From contig CYUH01000013.1 of the NCBI GenBank assembly GCA_001403755.1, positions 62,001-126,000 on the forward strand: 64,000 bases of DNA, given 5' to 3'. Shown one piece after another: positions 14,076 through 22,085 of the stretch (the stretch's first letter is position 1; each line of letters starts with the position of its first letter). Position numbers and translations under genes: made by a program. The notes under the pieces are model-generated. The model saw only the letters and a program-made list of their open reading frames with translations, was not told the origin of the DNA and made no database searches. The DNA comes from Chryseobacterium senegalense. Its GTDB lineage: Bacteria > Bacteroidota > Bacteroidia > Flavobacteriales > Weeksellaceae.

Positions 14076-15023
14076 TTATTCTTTTTGTGTCCTCAAAAGT
14101 GATTGAGTGGTCAGAACCAAAATAGGCAACTCTATTAGTGGCCCGATTACCAAGGCTAAAGCAATCAGCGGTTCTGCCGAAAATGCAGAAACGGCTATGG
14201 CTAATGAAATCGGTGAATTTCTGGCCATGGTTGTCAATGTTAAGCTTACTCTGTCCGCATAGTTGAACTTCAGTATCTTACTTACAAAATACGCTACTAG
14301 AAATGCTACGAAAAAGAATATTAAAACAGGGAGAAGCATTTTGTAAATAATGCTCGGATGATTGATCAAATCTTTTCCTTCAGATGCAAACATAGCGACT
14401 ACAGCCAAAGAAAGAAAAAACACTTGTGAAGTCTCAAAAAATCCTAAAAAGGCATTTTTACTTAGACTCTTCCTGCTTTTCACGATTGTTTTGGCTAAAA
14501 CTGCCAAAGTAAAAGGTATAACTAACACTATAATAATACTCTCTGCAAGTGTCCCTAAATCTACATTGCCTGATTTACCAAAAAACAGTAAAAGATATAC
14601 TGGTAAAAGTAATACCTGTAAGATTAAATTTGTTGGAAGAATAGCTGTTGACAAGGGAACATTTCCTTTTGCTACACTTGTAAAAACCAAATACCAATCG
14701 GTACAGGGTGTGACCATAAGCATGACAAACCCCATCCAGATATCTATATCATTATTTAAAAATATACTTCCTAATAGATAAGCAAAGATCGGTGTCCACA
14801 CAAAATTGATTAGAATACTGGTTATAGAAAACTTGATATTCAGAAACGAGTGCTTGAGCTCTGAGATATCAATGGTCAGAAATAAACCGAAAAGCATGAC
14901 CATCAATAGCGGAATAATAAAGGATGCCGAGATGTCCGAAATCAAGGAAGATTGACCAATAACTAAGCCTACAATGACTGCGATTAAAATAACAATCGTT
15001 TGATATTTATTGATTTTATCCAT
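14076..15023 (-). CDS. ACR3/bile-acid-sodium-symporter family transporter
   Basis: The 315-residue integral membrane protein has about ten helices. The segment MLMVTPCTDWYLVFTSVAKGN corresponds to the PC-motif helix of ACR3 arsenite exporters (PCT..VLVW..L.KGD), and ARNSPISLAIA to the unwound helix of the fold. ACR3 relatives export arsenite, and bile-acid relatives use sodium. No ars genes are nearby and the neighbours are Na+/K+ transporters, so an anion or organic solute coupled to sodium is possible. It converges on the regulator gene with 4 bp between stops and heads away from trkA, 25 bp upstream. The substrate is uncertain. Confidence 0.75.
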   Translation of the reverse strand: MDKINKYQTIVILIAVIVGLVIGQSSLISDISASFIIPLLMVMLFGLFLTIDISELKHSFLNIKFSITSILINFVWTPIFAYLLGSIFLNNDIDIWMGFVMLMVTPCTDWYLVFTSVAKGNVPLSTAILPTNLILQVLLLPVYLLLFFGKSGNVDLGTLAESIIIVLVIPFTLAVLAKTIVKSRKSLSKNAFLGFFETSQVFFLSLAVVAMFASEGKDLINHPSIIYKMLLPVLIFFFVAFLVAYFVSKILKFNYADRVSLTLTTMARNSPISLAIAVSAFSAEPLIALALVIGPLIELPILVLTTQSLLRTQKE

Positions 15024-15048
15024 TTTGATTTATACGTAATCGTAGCAA

Positions 15049-15742
15049 TTATTCATATTTTACTTTTGCAAATCTCTGTAGATCTTCATTATTACCATAA
15101 ATAACGATGATATCATCTTTTTGTTGCATAGTAGTAGGTTCCGGAATTCCCTGCACATTAGCAACGGTTTTACTTCTTCCTAAGAAACTCTTCTCTTGGG
15201 CATCTCTGATAATAGTCAGAATTAACACATTATGCAATTCTCTGAATTTTACTTCTTCTATGGTTTTTCCAATGTATTTTTCTGGTACTACAATCTCTAC
15301 AATACTATAACTCTTGTTCAGCTCAAAAGAATCTATAACACCTTTTAGGCTTAGTTTTTTAGCCCATCTTTCAGCAGTTTCTTCTTCCGGACGTACAATT
15401 TCATTAACGCCTATAGCCTGTAGAACACTTTCGTGAAGTGGATTAATGGCACGACTAATCAATCGTTTTACCCCCCAGATTTTTAAAATGAGCAGTAACC
15501 ATGATATTTGCACCTTCGTCTTCACCAATACAAACCATCACTATATCCGTATTCTTTAGCGGTAAATGAGTAATGGCTGATTGATCTGTAGCATTCATAC
15601 AGATGGTGTGAGACAATTTATCTTTTAATGCTACAACTTTTTCCGAACGTGAATCCACACCGATAACTTCATTTCCTTGTTGGGTTAGTTTTTCTGCCAA
15701 TGAGCCTCCAAAATTTCCCAATCCTATAATTATAAATTTCAT
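15049..15742 (-). pseudogene. trkA: TrkA/KtrA potassium channel regulator, frameshifted
   Basis: The first 90 codons form an RCK_N domain with the NAD-binding motif IIGLGNFGGSLAEKL and a conserved acidic residue at VIGVDSR. The frame then breaks at a run of six G (15471-15476 as C on this strand). Removing one G restores FKNLGVKRLISRAINP, the expected continuation, and the remaining 150 codons hold the rest of RCK_N and an RCK_C domain ending AKVKYE. As written, translation stops after 95 residues. A sequencing error in the homopolymer, slippage-based phase variation, or true loss are all possible. It is the gating subunit for the TrkH gene 14 bp upstream. Confidence 0.85.
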
Positions 15743-15755
15743 TTCAATTATTCTT

Positions 15756-17495
15756 TTAGTTGATTAATATTTCATCCGATGGATAATGGTAGTTACCCTG
15801 TCTGACCTTCTTAAAAAAGGCAATCAGAATGGTTAACATACTTACCCTTCCAACGAACATAGTTCCAATAAGAACCAATTTACTTTCACTACTTAAATCT
15901 CCGGTTATTCCTAAGCTAAGCCCAACAGTGCTATAAGCCGAAAAACTCTCAAATGCAATATCCAAAAGAGGTACATGATTATCATAATGAGAAATCAGAT
16001 AGACACTTATTCCTATTACCAATAAGGATAGACTCATTACGGCAAAAGCTCTTCTCACGGAAATATCCGCAATCTCTCTTCTGAAGACTTCTATTCTGGT
16101 TTTTCCTTTTGCAAGACTAAAATAGTTCAAAGTAGCAATGGCAAACGTACTCGTTTTAATACCACCACCGGTTGAAGCTGGAGATGCACCTACCCACATC
16201 AAAAAAATGATAATGATGATAGATGAAAAGTGCATTTGGCTAAAGTCTATAGAATTAAAACCTGCCGTTCTGGGTGTAGTTGCTGTAAATAATGCCGTAA
16301 CAACCTTTCCCAAACCTTGATGATTGCCCAATACATTGTAATATTCTTTGATGTAGATAATGACGGTTCCCAAAACAATCAATATGGAAGTGGTCAATAA
16401 ATTTATCTTATTACTCAAGGTTAAAATCCATGGGCGATAATTGTTCTTTTTCTCTACAAACCAAAGAATATATCTTGCTATCAAATGTTTAATGTACCGT
16501 ACTGAATTAATAACAATTGGAAAACCTAAACCTCCGAATACAAAGATGATGACAATGATAAACTGTAGGGGATAATTATACACATAACTGTCTTCCATCA
16601 TTCCATTGGGCAAGGTTGAAAATCCCGCATTACAGAAAGCGGATATAGAATGAAACACAGAAAAATAAACTCTTTCTGAAAAGGATGGAATTAAAGCTTT
16701 ATCCAGGTTGAGGAAAATTAATATCGCTCCAATAAACTCTATTAAAAAAGTAATGGTTAAAATCCTCTTTACCGTCGTAAAAACCTCGCCTATTTTCTCT
16801 GAATTGGTCATATCACTCAATGCCAATTGGTTTTCGTAGGTAGATCCACCTTTGAAGAAGTAACTGAAGTAACTGGCAAATGTAAGGATACCTAAACCAC
16901 CGGCTTGGATCAACAGCATGATTAAGGTTTGCCCAAAAGGAGTAAAATAACTACTCGTATCGACTACGATAAGGCCTGTCACGCAAACGGCACTGGTAGA
17001 AGTGAATAGAGCATCTACAAAGCTGATACCTTGATAGGTTGCATTGGGCAGCATTAATAGTAGGGCTCCCACGACAATCAATCCCATGAAACTGATGATA
17101 AACAATTGGGCAGGATTGAGTAAAGAACGCTTATAGCTCAAACGTGGACGTGTAAACTCCCGTATCAATTTTAAGATAACAGCCAACCGTATCCAATGGG
17201 TTATTTCCGATATTCCCCCTGTTGATAATTGTTTGTAAAAACAATAAAGTACAAACAAAACACTCAATGTATCAAAAATAAATACACTTAATATGAATTC
17301 TTTTCGATGATAATAGTATTTCAGGACAGTATAAAAAACACCAATAACCAATACAAAAAGATACAAAGAAATGATACTTAGTTGTAAGGTTGGATTGAGT
17401 ATAAAACCGTAATCAGCTATTAATGCTGTAAGTGCAACCAAGTGCAATACAATTATGAGCTGTTGTATCCATTTGGCATATAAAAACTCTTTCAT
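15756..17495 (-). CDS. trkH: TrkH/KtrB-family potassium uptake channel
   Basis: This 579-residue channel subunit has four M1-P-M2 repeats in its C-terminal two thirds. The filter Gly positions are visible in STSAVCVTGL, SISAFCNAGFS, ATTPRTAGFN and SFSAYSTVGLS. About five extra helices form an N-terminal membrane region, as in longer flavobacterial homologues. It moves K+ inward, often coupled to Na+, and needs the RCK ring encoded by trkA immediately downstream. The gene lies in an apparent operon with nhaA, a DUF389 gene and trkA, so K+ entry and Na+ exit would be expressed together. Confidence 0.9.
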   Translation of the reverse strand: MKEFLYAKWIQQLIIVLHLVALTALIADYGFILNPTLQLSIISLYLFVLVIGVFYTVLKYYYHRKEFILSVFIFDTLSVLFVLYCFYKQLSTGGISEITHWIRLAVILKLIREFTRPRLSYKRSLLNPAQLFIISFMGLIVVGALLLMLPNATYQGISFVDALFTSTSAVCVTGLIVVDTSSYFTPFGQTLIMLLIQAGGLGILTFASYFSYFFKGGSTYENQLALSDMTNSEKIGEVFTTVKRILTITFLIEFIGAILIFLNLDKALIPSFSERVYFSVFHSISAFCNAGFSTLPNGMMEDSYVYNYPLQFIIVIIFVFGGLGFPIVINSVRYIKHLIARYILWFVEKKNNYRPWILTLSNKINLLTTSILIVLGTVIIYIKEYYNVLGNHQGLGKVVTALFTATTPRTAGFNSIDFSQMHFSSIIIIIFLMWVGASPASTGGGIKTSTFAIATLNYFSLAKGKTRIEVFRREIADISVRRAFAVMSLSLLVIGISVYLISHYDNHVPLLDIAFESFSAYSTVGLSLGITGDLSSESKLVLIGTMFVGRVSMLTILIAFFKKVRQGNYHYPSDEILIN

Positions 17496-17510
17496 TTAAA
17501 AATTCTCAGG

Positions 17511-18818
17511 CTATTCCGATTGTGTGTCTTGTAGGATTAATGTATTATCAACATGAAGACGCTCGTTCAGCCATTTTTTCATTTTCGATTTATCAATTTC
17601 TTTTGTCCCTTGTTCCAAATGATATAACACCAACCATTCAACTTTGGCACTATCTGTTCCTGAAAATTTTTCTATTTTTCCAAGAGAAACATCTTTCAGT
17701 TCAGGGAAAAGAACGTTCAGTTCTCTAACAAGTCCCGGTTCATTTACTTTATATTTATTCAGTTCTTGTCGAAGGTTGTTGATGGTTACATCTTTTTCAG
17801 ATAAAGAAGCATCCTGCTTATTCAGTTCACTTAGTATCTCCGACTTAAGATCTGCATCATCCTGTCTGAAATTCAGCATCGTATTGTGAATACCTCTTTC
17901 ATCCAGTAATCGGTTATACATTTCCATTTCTTCTTTGCTGAGTTTTTTATTCAGAAATGCCAGATCCACCTTTTTAGGGTTTGAATTGTAATTCAGTTTC
18001 TTGTAAATCACCGTATATCCTCTGCTATTGAATTCAGAATTGATGAATTCTTCCACGGTTTTAGTAAACTTCTTTTCTTCAAATAGATTATACGCCAGAT
18101 AAAAGCTGGGAATGATCATAATCATCATCAAGGTGGTAATTCCGTAGCGAATACGTTTTTCATTCTTCGGTTCGATCGTAGCAGAAGCAGGATATTTTAA
18201 GTATTTGATGACTAAAAAAGTAGCAATACAAATAAAAAAACAGTTGATGGTATAAAGGTAGAAAGCACCAAAGAAATAGCTAAAATTAAAGGTAGCCAAT
18301 CCATAACCTGCCGTACACAATGGAGGCATCAAAGCCGTAGCAATGGCTACACCGGGAATTGGATTTCCTTTCTCAACCCGTGTGATCGCAATAACACCGA
18401 CTAAACCTCCAAAAAAAGCAATCAATACATCATATATATTCGGAGAAGTACGAGCCAATAATTCGGATTGTACATCTTTGAACGGACTGATATAAAAGTA
18501 AAAAGCAGAGACCAATAAACTGACCACAGTTGCTATTAAAAGATTTTTAATAGATTTCCGTAAGAGTAAAAAATTATAGGTTCCTAAGGCAAATCCTGCT
18601 CCTAAAATAGGTCCCATCAAAGGAGAGATCAACATGGCTCCAATAATCACAGCTGTTGAATTGACATTCAATCCAACAGAAGCGATAAGGATGGCACAAG
18701 CTAATATCCAGAGGTTGGATCCCCTGAACGAAATGTTAGCTGTTACATTCTCTAAAACTTTCTGTTTATCTTCTTCACCATTGTGCAGATTGATAAAATC
18801 CCATAATTTATTGCTCAT
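17511..18818 (-). CDS. DUF389 membrane protein (TIGR00341 family)
   Basis: The 435-residue protein has an N-terminal half of six or so hydrophobic helices with the family's Gly-rich segments: NSTAVIIGAMLISPLMGPIL and GVAIATALMPPLCTAGYGLA. A periplasmic or cytosolic C-terminal region of about 200 residues with coiled-coil character follows (EKDVTINNLRQELNKYK). The biochemical function of DUF389 proteins is not established, though the helical motif resembles transporters. Its position between nhaA and trkH suggests a part in monovalent cation or pH homeostasis. The spacing is 13 bp to nhaA and 15 bp to trkH. Confidence 0.85.
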   Translation of the reverse strand: MSNKLWDFINLHNGEEDKQKVLENVTANISFRGSNLWILACAILIASVGLNVNSTAVIIGAMLISPLMGPILGAGFALGTYNFLLLRKSIKNLLIATVVSLLVSAFYFYISPFKDVQSELLARTSPNIYDVLIAFFGGLVGVIAITRVEKGNPIPGVAIATALMPPLCTAGYGLATFNFSYFFGAFYLYTINCFFICIATFLVIKYLKYPASATIEPKNEKRIRYGITTLMMIMIIPSFYLAYNLFEEKKFTKTVEEFINSEFNSRGYTVIYKKLNYNSNPKKVDLAFLNKKLSKEEMEMYNRLLDERGIHNTMLNFRQDDADLKSEILSELNKQDASLSEKDVTINNLRQELNKYKVNEPGLVRELNVLFPELKDVSLGKIEKFSGTDSAKVEWLVLYHLEQGTKEIDKSKMKKWLNERLHVDNTLILQDTQSE

Positions 18819-18831
18819 TTGCTTACAAGGT

Positions 18832-20163
18832 TTACAGTTGCTTTTTAGACTGCTTACTCAGCACGTAATAACCCAATACACCGCCAATAATAGAAGCTGC
18901 AAAAATTCCAATCTTCGCCTGTGTCATGTATTCCTCATGCGAGAACGCCAAAGAAGTTACAAATAAGGACATCGTAAAACCTATAGAAGCCAGTAAACCT
19001 AAACCAAACAAATTTCTTACATTCATTCCTTCTGGAAAAGGAGCCACTTTCAGCTTCACCAAAAGCAATGTAAAACCAACTACTCCAACAACCTTACCTA
19101 CCAAAAGACCTAAAGCAACACCCAAAGCTACATTGGTACTGAATAAATGTTCCATATCGATAGCCAATGAAACACCAGCGTTTGCCAAAGCAAATATAGG
19201 AATGATCAAAAAGGTTACCATGGGATGCATAGCATGTTCTAATCGTTGTAATGGCGGAGTGGCGGCTACTGTACTATTTTGAATTTCTTCCAGAATATGT
19301 AATTGTTCATTTGTCAAAGTAGGTTTACTGTTATCCGGGTCAATACCTTTAAACTTATCTAAAAGTTTTTGGATATTATTACTGAATATTTTCTCATTGA
19401 TCTTTACATCTGCCGGAATGGTAAATGCTGCTAAAACAGCTGCGATAGTGGCGTGTACCCCCGAAAGTAAAAAAGTTGTCCAAACTCCGCCTATTCCTAA
19501 AATGGCATAGAATAAAATGGTTCTTACCCCCATTTTATTACCGATATACATCGTCAAAAGCACCAAAGCACCGATAATGAGATGGAACATAGAGATATCC
19601 GAAGTATAGAAAAATGCAATAACCAATACAGCTCCTAAGTCATCAACAATAGCTAAAGCGGTTAAGAAAACTTTTAGTGTAAGCGGAATTCTATTCCCCA
19701 ATAGATATAGTACCCCCAAGGCAAATGCAATATCTGTCGCCATTGGAATTCCCCAACCACTATGCACTTCTCCTGTTGGATTCAAAAAAAAATAAATTGC
19801 AGCTGGCACAGCCATTCCACCAAATGCAGCAGCGATGGGTAATAAAGCTTTACGTGGATTGGATAACTCCCCGCCAACGATTTCTCTTTTTAGTTCTAAA
19901 CCCACTACAAAGAAAAATATAGCCATTAAACCATCGTTAATCCAATGATGCAGATTGTATTCAAAATACGTGCTTCCGTCTAACTGAAATCCAAATTTAT
20001 GTTCCAGAACATGATGGTACTCTTCTGCTAAAGGCGAATTGGCTAACATCAATGCAATCACTACACTGATTCCTAATACAATGCCACCTGCTTTTTCATT
20101 TTTAATAAAGCTTTGAATTGGCGATACGATTTTCTCAATAGGGGTCTTTTTTAGTTTACTCAT
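18832..20163 (-). CDS. nhaA: Na+/H+ antiporter NhaA
   Basis: The 443-residue antiporter has about 12 helices. The family signatures are clear: FFFVVGLELKREIVGGEL near residue 80, the transport Asp pair in ALAIVDDLGAVLVIAFFY, and GVHATIAAV in the unwound-helix region. It exchanges cytoplasmic Na+ for external H+ and protects against sodium and alkaline stress. It is the first gene of the minus-strand operon nhaA-DUF389-trkH-trkA-transporter. The start at 20163 faces the divergent kdp cluster across a 317-bp gap that holds two strong palindromes. It is about 50 residues longer than E. coli NhaA because of a cytoplasmic loop near residue 260. Confidence 0.95.
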   Translation of the reverse strand: MSKLKKTPIEKIVSPIQSFIKNEKAGGIVLGISVVIALMLANSPLAEEYHHVLEHKFGFQLDGSTYFEYNLHHWINDGLMAIFFFVVGLELKREIVGGELSNPRKALLPIAAAFGGMAVPAAIYFFLNPTGEVHSGWGIPMATDIAFALGVLYLLGNRIPLTLKVFLTALAIVDDLGAVLVIAFFYTSDISMFHLIIGALVLLTMYIGNKMGVRTILFYAILGIGGVWTTFLLSGVHATIAAVLAAFTIPADVKINEKIFSNNIQKLLDKFKGIDPDNSKPTLTNEQLHILEEIQNSTVAATPPLQRLEHAMHPMVTFLIIPIFALANAGVSLAIDMEHLFSTNVALGVALGLLVGKVVGVVGFTLLLVKLKVAPFPEGMNVRNLFGLGLLASIGFTMSLFVTSLAFSHEEYMTQAKIGIFAASIIGGVLGYYVLSKQSKKQL

Positions 20164-20326
20164 CTTTTTTTGCTTATCCCTCCGATTTGTGCTGAAAATG
20201 ACTTAGAAACCAGTCATTCTATGATTAATAAAGTACGAAAATATAAAATTAAAAACGATTCCCCGTATTAATCAAGGTGATATAGTCCTTTAGGATTTCG
20301 CTCATTACCACCAAAAAATCTGTGCT

Positions 20327-20420
20327 CTTATCAAAATGATAATTACCCTATCATTTTGATAAGGTTTTTGCATCAACAAATCCTGAAATAACGAGATAAA
20401 ATATTGAAAATCAATATTTT
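20327..20420. promoter_or_regulatory. Two palindromes in the nhaA-kdp divergent control region
   Basis: A perfect 15-bp inverted repeat CTTATCAAAATGATA (20327-20341) and its complement (20349-20363) are separated by ATTACCC. A second palindrome, AAAATATTGA-AAA-TCAATATTTT, lies at 20398-20420. They sit between the nhaA start (20163, leftward) and the first small gene of the kdp cluster (20481, rightward). Divergent placement suggests operators for a shared regulator. The first repeat is followed by GTTTTTG, so a terminator-like hairpin cannot be excluded, though no gene ends there. Confidence 0.5.
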
Positions 20421-20480
20421 AAATTCAAAAAAGTTCTATTGGAATAGGATTTGGCATAGAGGATATAAAAGAAATTAAAA

Positions 20481-20624
20481 ATGAGGAAAAGAAATGTAAA
20501 ATGGAAGCAAAGAAAAGAGCCTCCTTCGTTTCCAAAATGGCTAAAATCATACCACTTATTGCTTTTTGCCTTTATTGTGGTCATGATTTTTGGAGCAATT
20601 ATGAAGCACATTAGTACCACTTAA
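20481..20624 (+). CDS. Small single-helix membrane protein (47 aa)
   Basis: The peptide begins with a very basic cytoplasmic segment (MRKRNVKWKQRKE). One hydrophobic helix, LLLFAFIVVMIFGAIM, follows, with a short tail. It starts a chain of tightly spaced short genes leading into kdpFABC, and is followed 12 bp later by another small membrane protein. I do not recognise it. A conserved role as an accessory peptide of the K+ pump or a leader peptide is inference from position only. Confidence 0.5.
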   Translation: MRKRNVKWKQRKEPPSFPKWLKSYHLLLFAFIVVMIFGAIMKHISTT

Positions 20625-20636
20625 AAATAGATAAAA

Positions 20637-20720
20637 ATGATAACAATAGTTTTAGTACTCGCAGGTTTAGCCTGTTTCGGTCTGTTCATTAAGTCAATTG
20701 ACTTCTTTGAGAAAATCTAA
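20637..20720 (+). CDS. Small hydrophobic peptide (27 aa), KdpF-like in size
   Basis: MITIVLVLAGLACFGLFIKS forms one membrane helix followed by IDFFEKI. The size and build resemble KdpF, but the actual kdpF with the PEKF tail lies at 21767. It sits 12 bp after the previous small gene and 6 bp before the next, with purine-rich DNA just ahead of the ATG. The function is unknown. Confidence 0.45.
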   Translation: MITIVLVLAGLACFGLFIKSIDFFEKI

Positions 20721-20726
20721 AATAAA

Positions 20727-21086
20727 ATGAAAACAAAAATCATAAATACGATACAACAATGGGCTCCTGAAGCCGCAAGACTCATTCCTGATTTGGATAC
20801 TTTGGACGATTCTATCGCAGACTATCTGTTACTACATAAACTGGCAGAAGTTTGTTCCCAAAAAATAGGTTCTGGATCGGAAGATGAATTAGAGCGTGTT
20901 CAGGAGATAGCCAAAGTTATAAACCTTTTATATCAGGGAGGGAATCAATACACCCGGAATGCCATTGAAAATGAGTTTCTGACAGCCTTGTCTTTTGAAG
21001 AAAGCCCCGGAAGCCTAAAAAAACACATGGATTTATTTCCCATCGAATTACGAAAAGGATATATCAAAACCATTTTAGAAAACTAA
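20727..21086 (+). CDS. Small soluble protein of the kdp cluster, paralogue of 21387
   Basis: The 119-residue protein is helical, soluble and without a signal peptide. Its centre (GGNQYTRNAIENEFLTALSF) aligns with RGNEYVQYIIENLFVRSF of the protein at 21387-21770, and both end with a helix near L..Y. The two are therefore diverged paralogues, possibly of the DUF7674-type family found beside Bacteroidota kdp genes, though I am unsure of that name. Interleaving with membrane peptides suggests a cytosolic accessory or regulatory factor for K+ transport. The ATG at 20727 is 6 bp after the previous stop. Confidence 0.7.
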   Translation: MKTKIINTIQQWAPEAARLIPDLDTLDDSIADYLLLHKLAEVCSQKIGSGSEDELERVQEIAKVINLLYQGGNQYTRNAIENEFLTALSFEESPGSLKKHMDLFPIELRKGYIKTILEN

Positions 21087-21093
21087 TTAAATA

Positions 21094-21261
21094 ATGAAAG
21101 TTTTAAAGGGAAAAATACATTGGTCGGCTAAAATAAAAAAAGCAGTATTAGCAATCTTATTGTTTGTCCTGTTTGCCGTTTGCGTAAAGCTCGGAGGATT
21201 CGCAGGTATTTTGATCGGCTTTGTGTTTTTCTTTCTATTCTTTCAATTAATAAGCAGATGA
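21094..21261 (+). CDS. Small two-helix membrane protein (55 aa)
   Basis: A basic N-terminus (MKVLKGKIHWSAKIKK) precedes two hydrophobic stretches, AVLAILLFVLFAVC and GGFAGILIGFVFFFLFF. The stop overlaps the start of the next small gene (ATGA at 21258-21261), which indicates coupled translation. It is not recognised as a known family and is probably a membrane peptide of the kdp cluster. Confidence 0.5.
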   Translation: MKVLKGKIHWSAKIKKAVLAILLFVLFAVCVKLGGFAGILIGFVFFFLFFQLISR

Positions 21262-21368
21262 AAAAAGAACGAAAATCAAACAGGGAAATAGTTACGGATA
21301 TATTGGCAAAAATACTTTTAGCTTTTATTGTCTTCTGTATTTTCTATGCGATGTTCTTCAGTAAATAA
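21258..21368 (+). CDS. Small single-helix membrane protein (36 aa)
   Basis: MKKERKSNREIVTDILAKIL leads into the hydrophobic helix LAFIVFCIFYAMFF. I start it at the ATG at 21258, which overlaps the previous stop codon, rather than at an in-frame codon at 21180 inside the previous gene. Gene-to-gene overlap supports a real, translationally coupled peptide. The function is unknown. Confidence 0.5.
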   Translation: MKKERKSNREIVTDILAKILLAFIVFCIFYAMFFSK

Positions 21369-21386
21369 AAAGAAGTTTATAAATCA

Positions 21387-21770
21387 ATGAATGAAATAAA
21401 TGAAAACGCAGCCAGTACGTACCTGGCACATCACTACGGTGAAATTAAAGAAGAGATCAACGAACTATCCATGCGAAAAAATTTTGCGGGAATATTTCAG
21501 GCAATCGTCAACCACATCAATCTCTTGCTTTCCAAAGGACAGATAGAGAAAATTGGGGTAAAGATCAAGTTCATCGGTTGGCTTCATAAAAGAGGTAATG
21601 AATATGTACAGTACATCATTGAAAATTTGTTTGTACGCTCTTTTGAAGGAATGAAAAGACGTTGCACTACAGAACAATGGATTTATATGTACCAGCTCAT
21701 TCCCAATAACCTGAAACATGTTTATCAGCTTCAGAACACAAATTATTTAACACAAAAAACAAGTCTATGA
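21387..21770 (+). CDS. Small soluble protein of the kdp cluster, paralogue of 20727
   Basis: The 127-residue helical protein shares the GN.Y....IEN.F core with the product of 20727-21086. It has no membrane segment. The last codons overlap kdpF (ATGA at 21767-21770), so its translation is coupled to the first pump subunit. This makes a direct role with the Kdp ATPase likely, though what it does is not known to me. Confidence 0.7.
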   Translation: MNEINENAASTYLAHHYGEIKEEINELSMRKNFAGIFQAIVNHINLLLSKGQIEKIGVKIKFIGWLHKRGNEYVQYIIENLFVRSFEGMKRRCTTEQWIYMYQLIPNNLKHVYQLQNTNYLTQKTSL

Positions 21771-21844
21771 CAGCATTATTCATAGTAGCCATAGGTGTAT
21801 TTGCCTATATATGTTACGTATTGCTCAAACCGGAAAAATTTTAA
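21767..21844 (+). CDS. kdpF: KdpF subunit of the K+-transporting ATPase
   Basis: The 25-residue peptide consists of one helix followed by YVLLKPEKF. The conserved L(L/I)KPE(K/R)F tail is the hallmark of KdpF, the small lipid-like subunit that stabilises the KdpFABC complex. The gene is separated from kdpA by two further small membrane-protein genes, an unusual layout since kdpF normally touches kdpA. Confidence 0.88.
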   Translation: MTALFIVAIGVFAYICYVLLKPEKF

Positions 21845-21857
21845 AACGCTTCAGCAG

Positions 21858-21950
21858 ATGAAGAAAGATACAAAAGGAAAAATCAAGGAATGGATATCCA
21901 TTATATTCTGGATACTGTTCTTCATTTCGATCATTATCTGGCTTTTCTAA
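21858..21950 (+). CDS. Small single-helix membrane protein (30 aa)
   Basis: MKKDTKGKIKEW is followed by the hydrophobic helix ISIIFWILFFISIIIWLF ending at the stop. It lies 13 bp after kdpF and 16 bp before the next small gene, with AGCAG-type purines upstream. It resembles a second KdpF-sized subunit but lacks the KPEKF tail. The function is unknown. Confidence 0.5.
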   Translation: MKKDTKGKIKEWISIIFWILFFISIIIWLF

Positions 21951-21966
21951 AAATTCAAATATTGCT

Positions 21967-22080
21967 ATGAAAAAGATATTTACTGAAATGAAAGATGTAG
22001 CCCGAATTGCTTTGATATTCCTGATTGTATTGGCATTGGTCAGGCTGTTCGGATGGATGTTTAAAACCATATTTAATTAA
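21967..22080 (+). CDS. Small single-helix membrane protein (37 aa)
   Basis: An amphipathic start (MKKIFTEMKDVAR) leads to a helix IALIFLIVLALVRLFGWMF and a short basic tail. It ends 5 bp before kdpA, so it is the last of the membrane peptides inserted between kdpF and kdpA. The function is unknown. The tight spacing indicates co-transcription with the pump. Confidence 0.5.
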   Translation: MKKIFTEMKDVARIALIFLIVLALVRLFGWMFKTIFN

Positions 22081-22085
22081 TAAAA

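Noticed and set aside
20439..20456. Possible sigma-54 promoter (TTGG...TGGCA) before the kdp cluster
   Set aside because: The spacing between GG and GC is 11 rather than 10 and the TGC element is imperfect, so I did not list it although an NtrC-type regulator is present.
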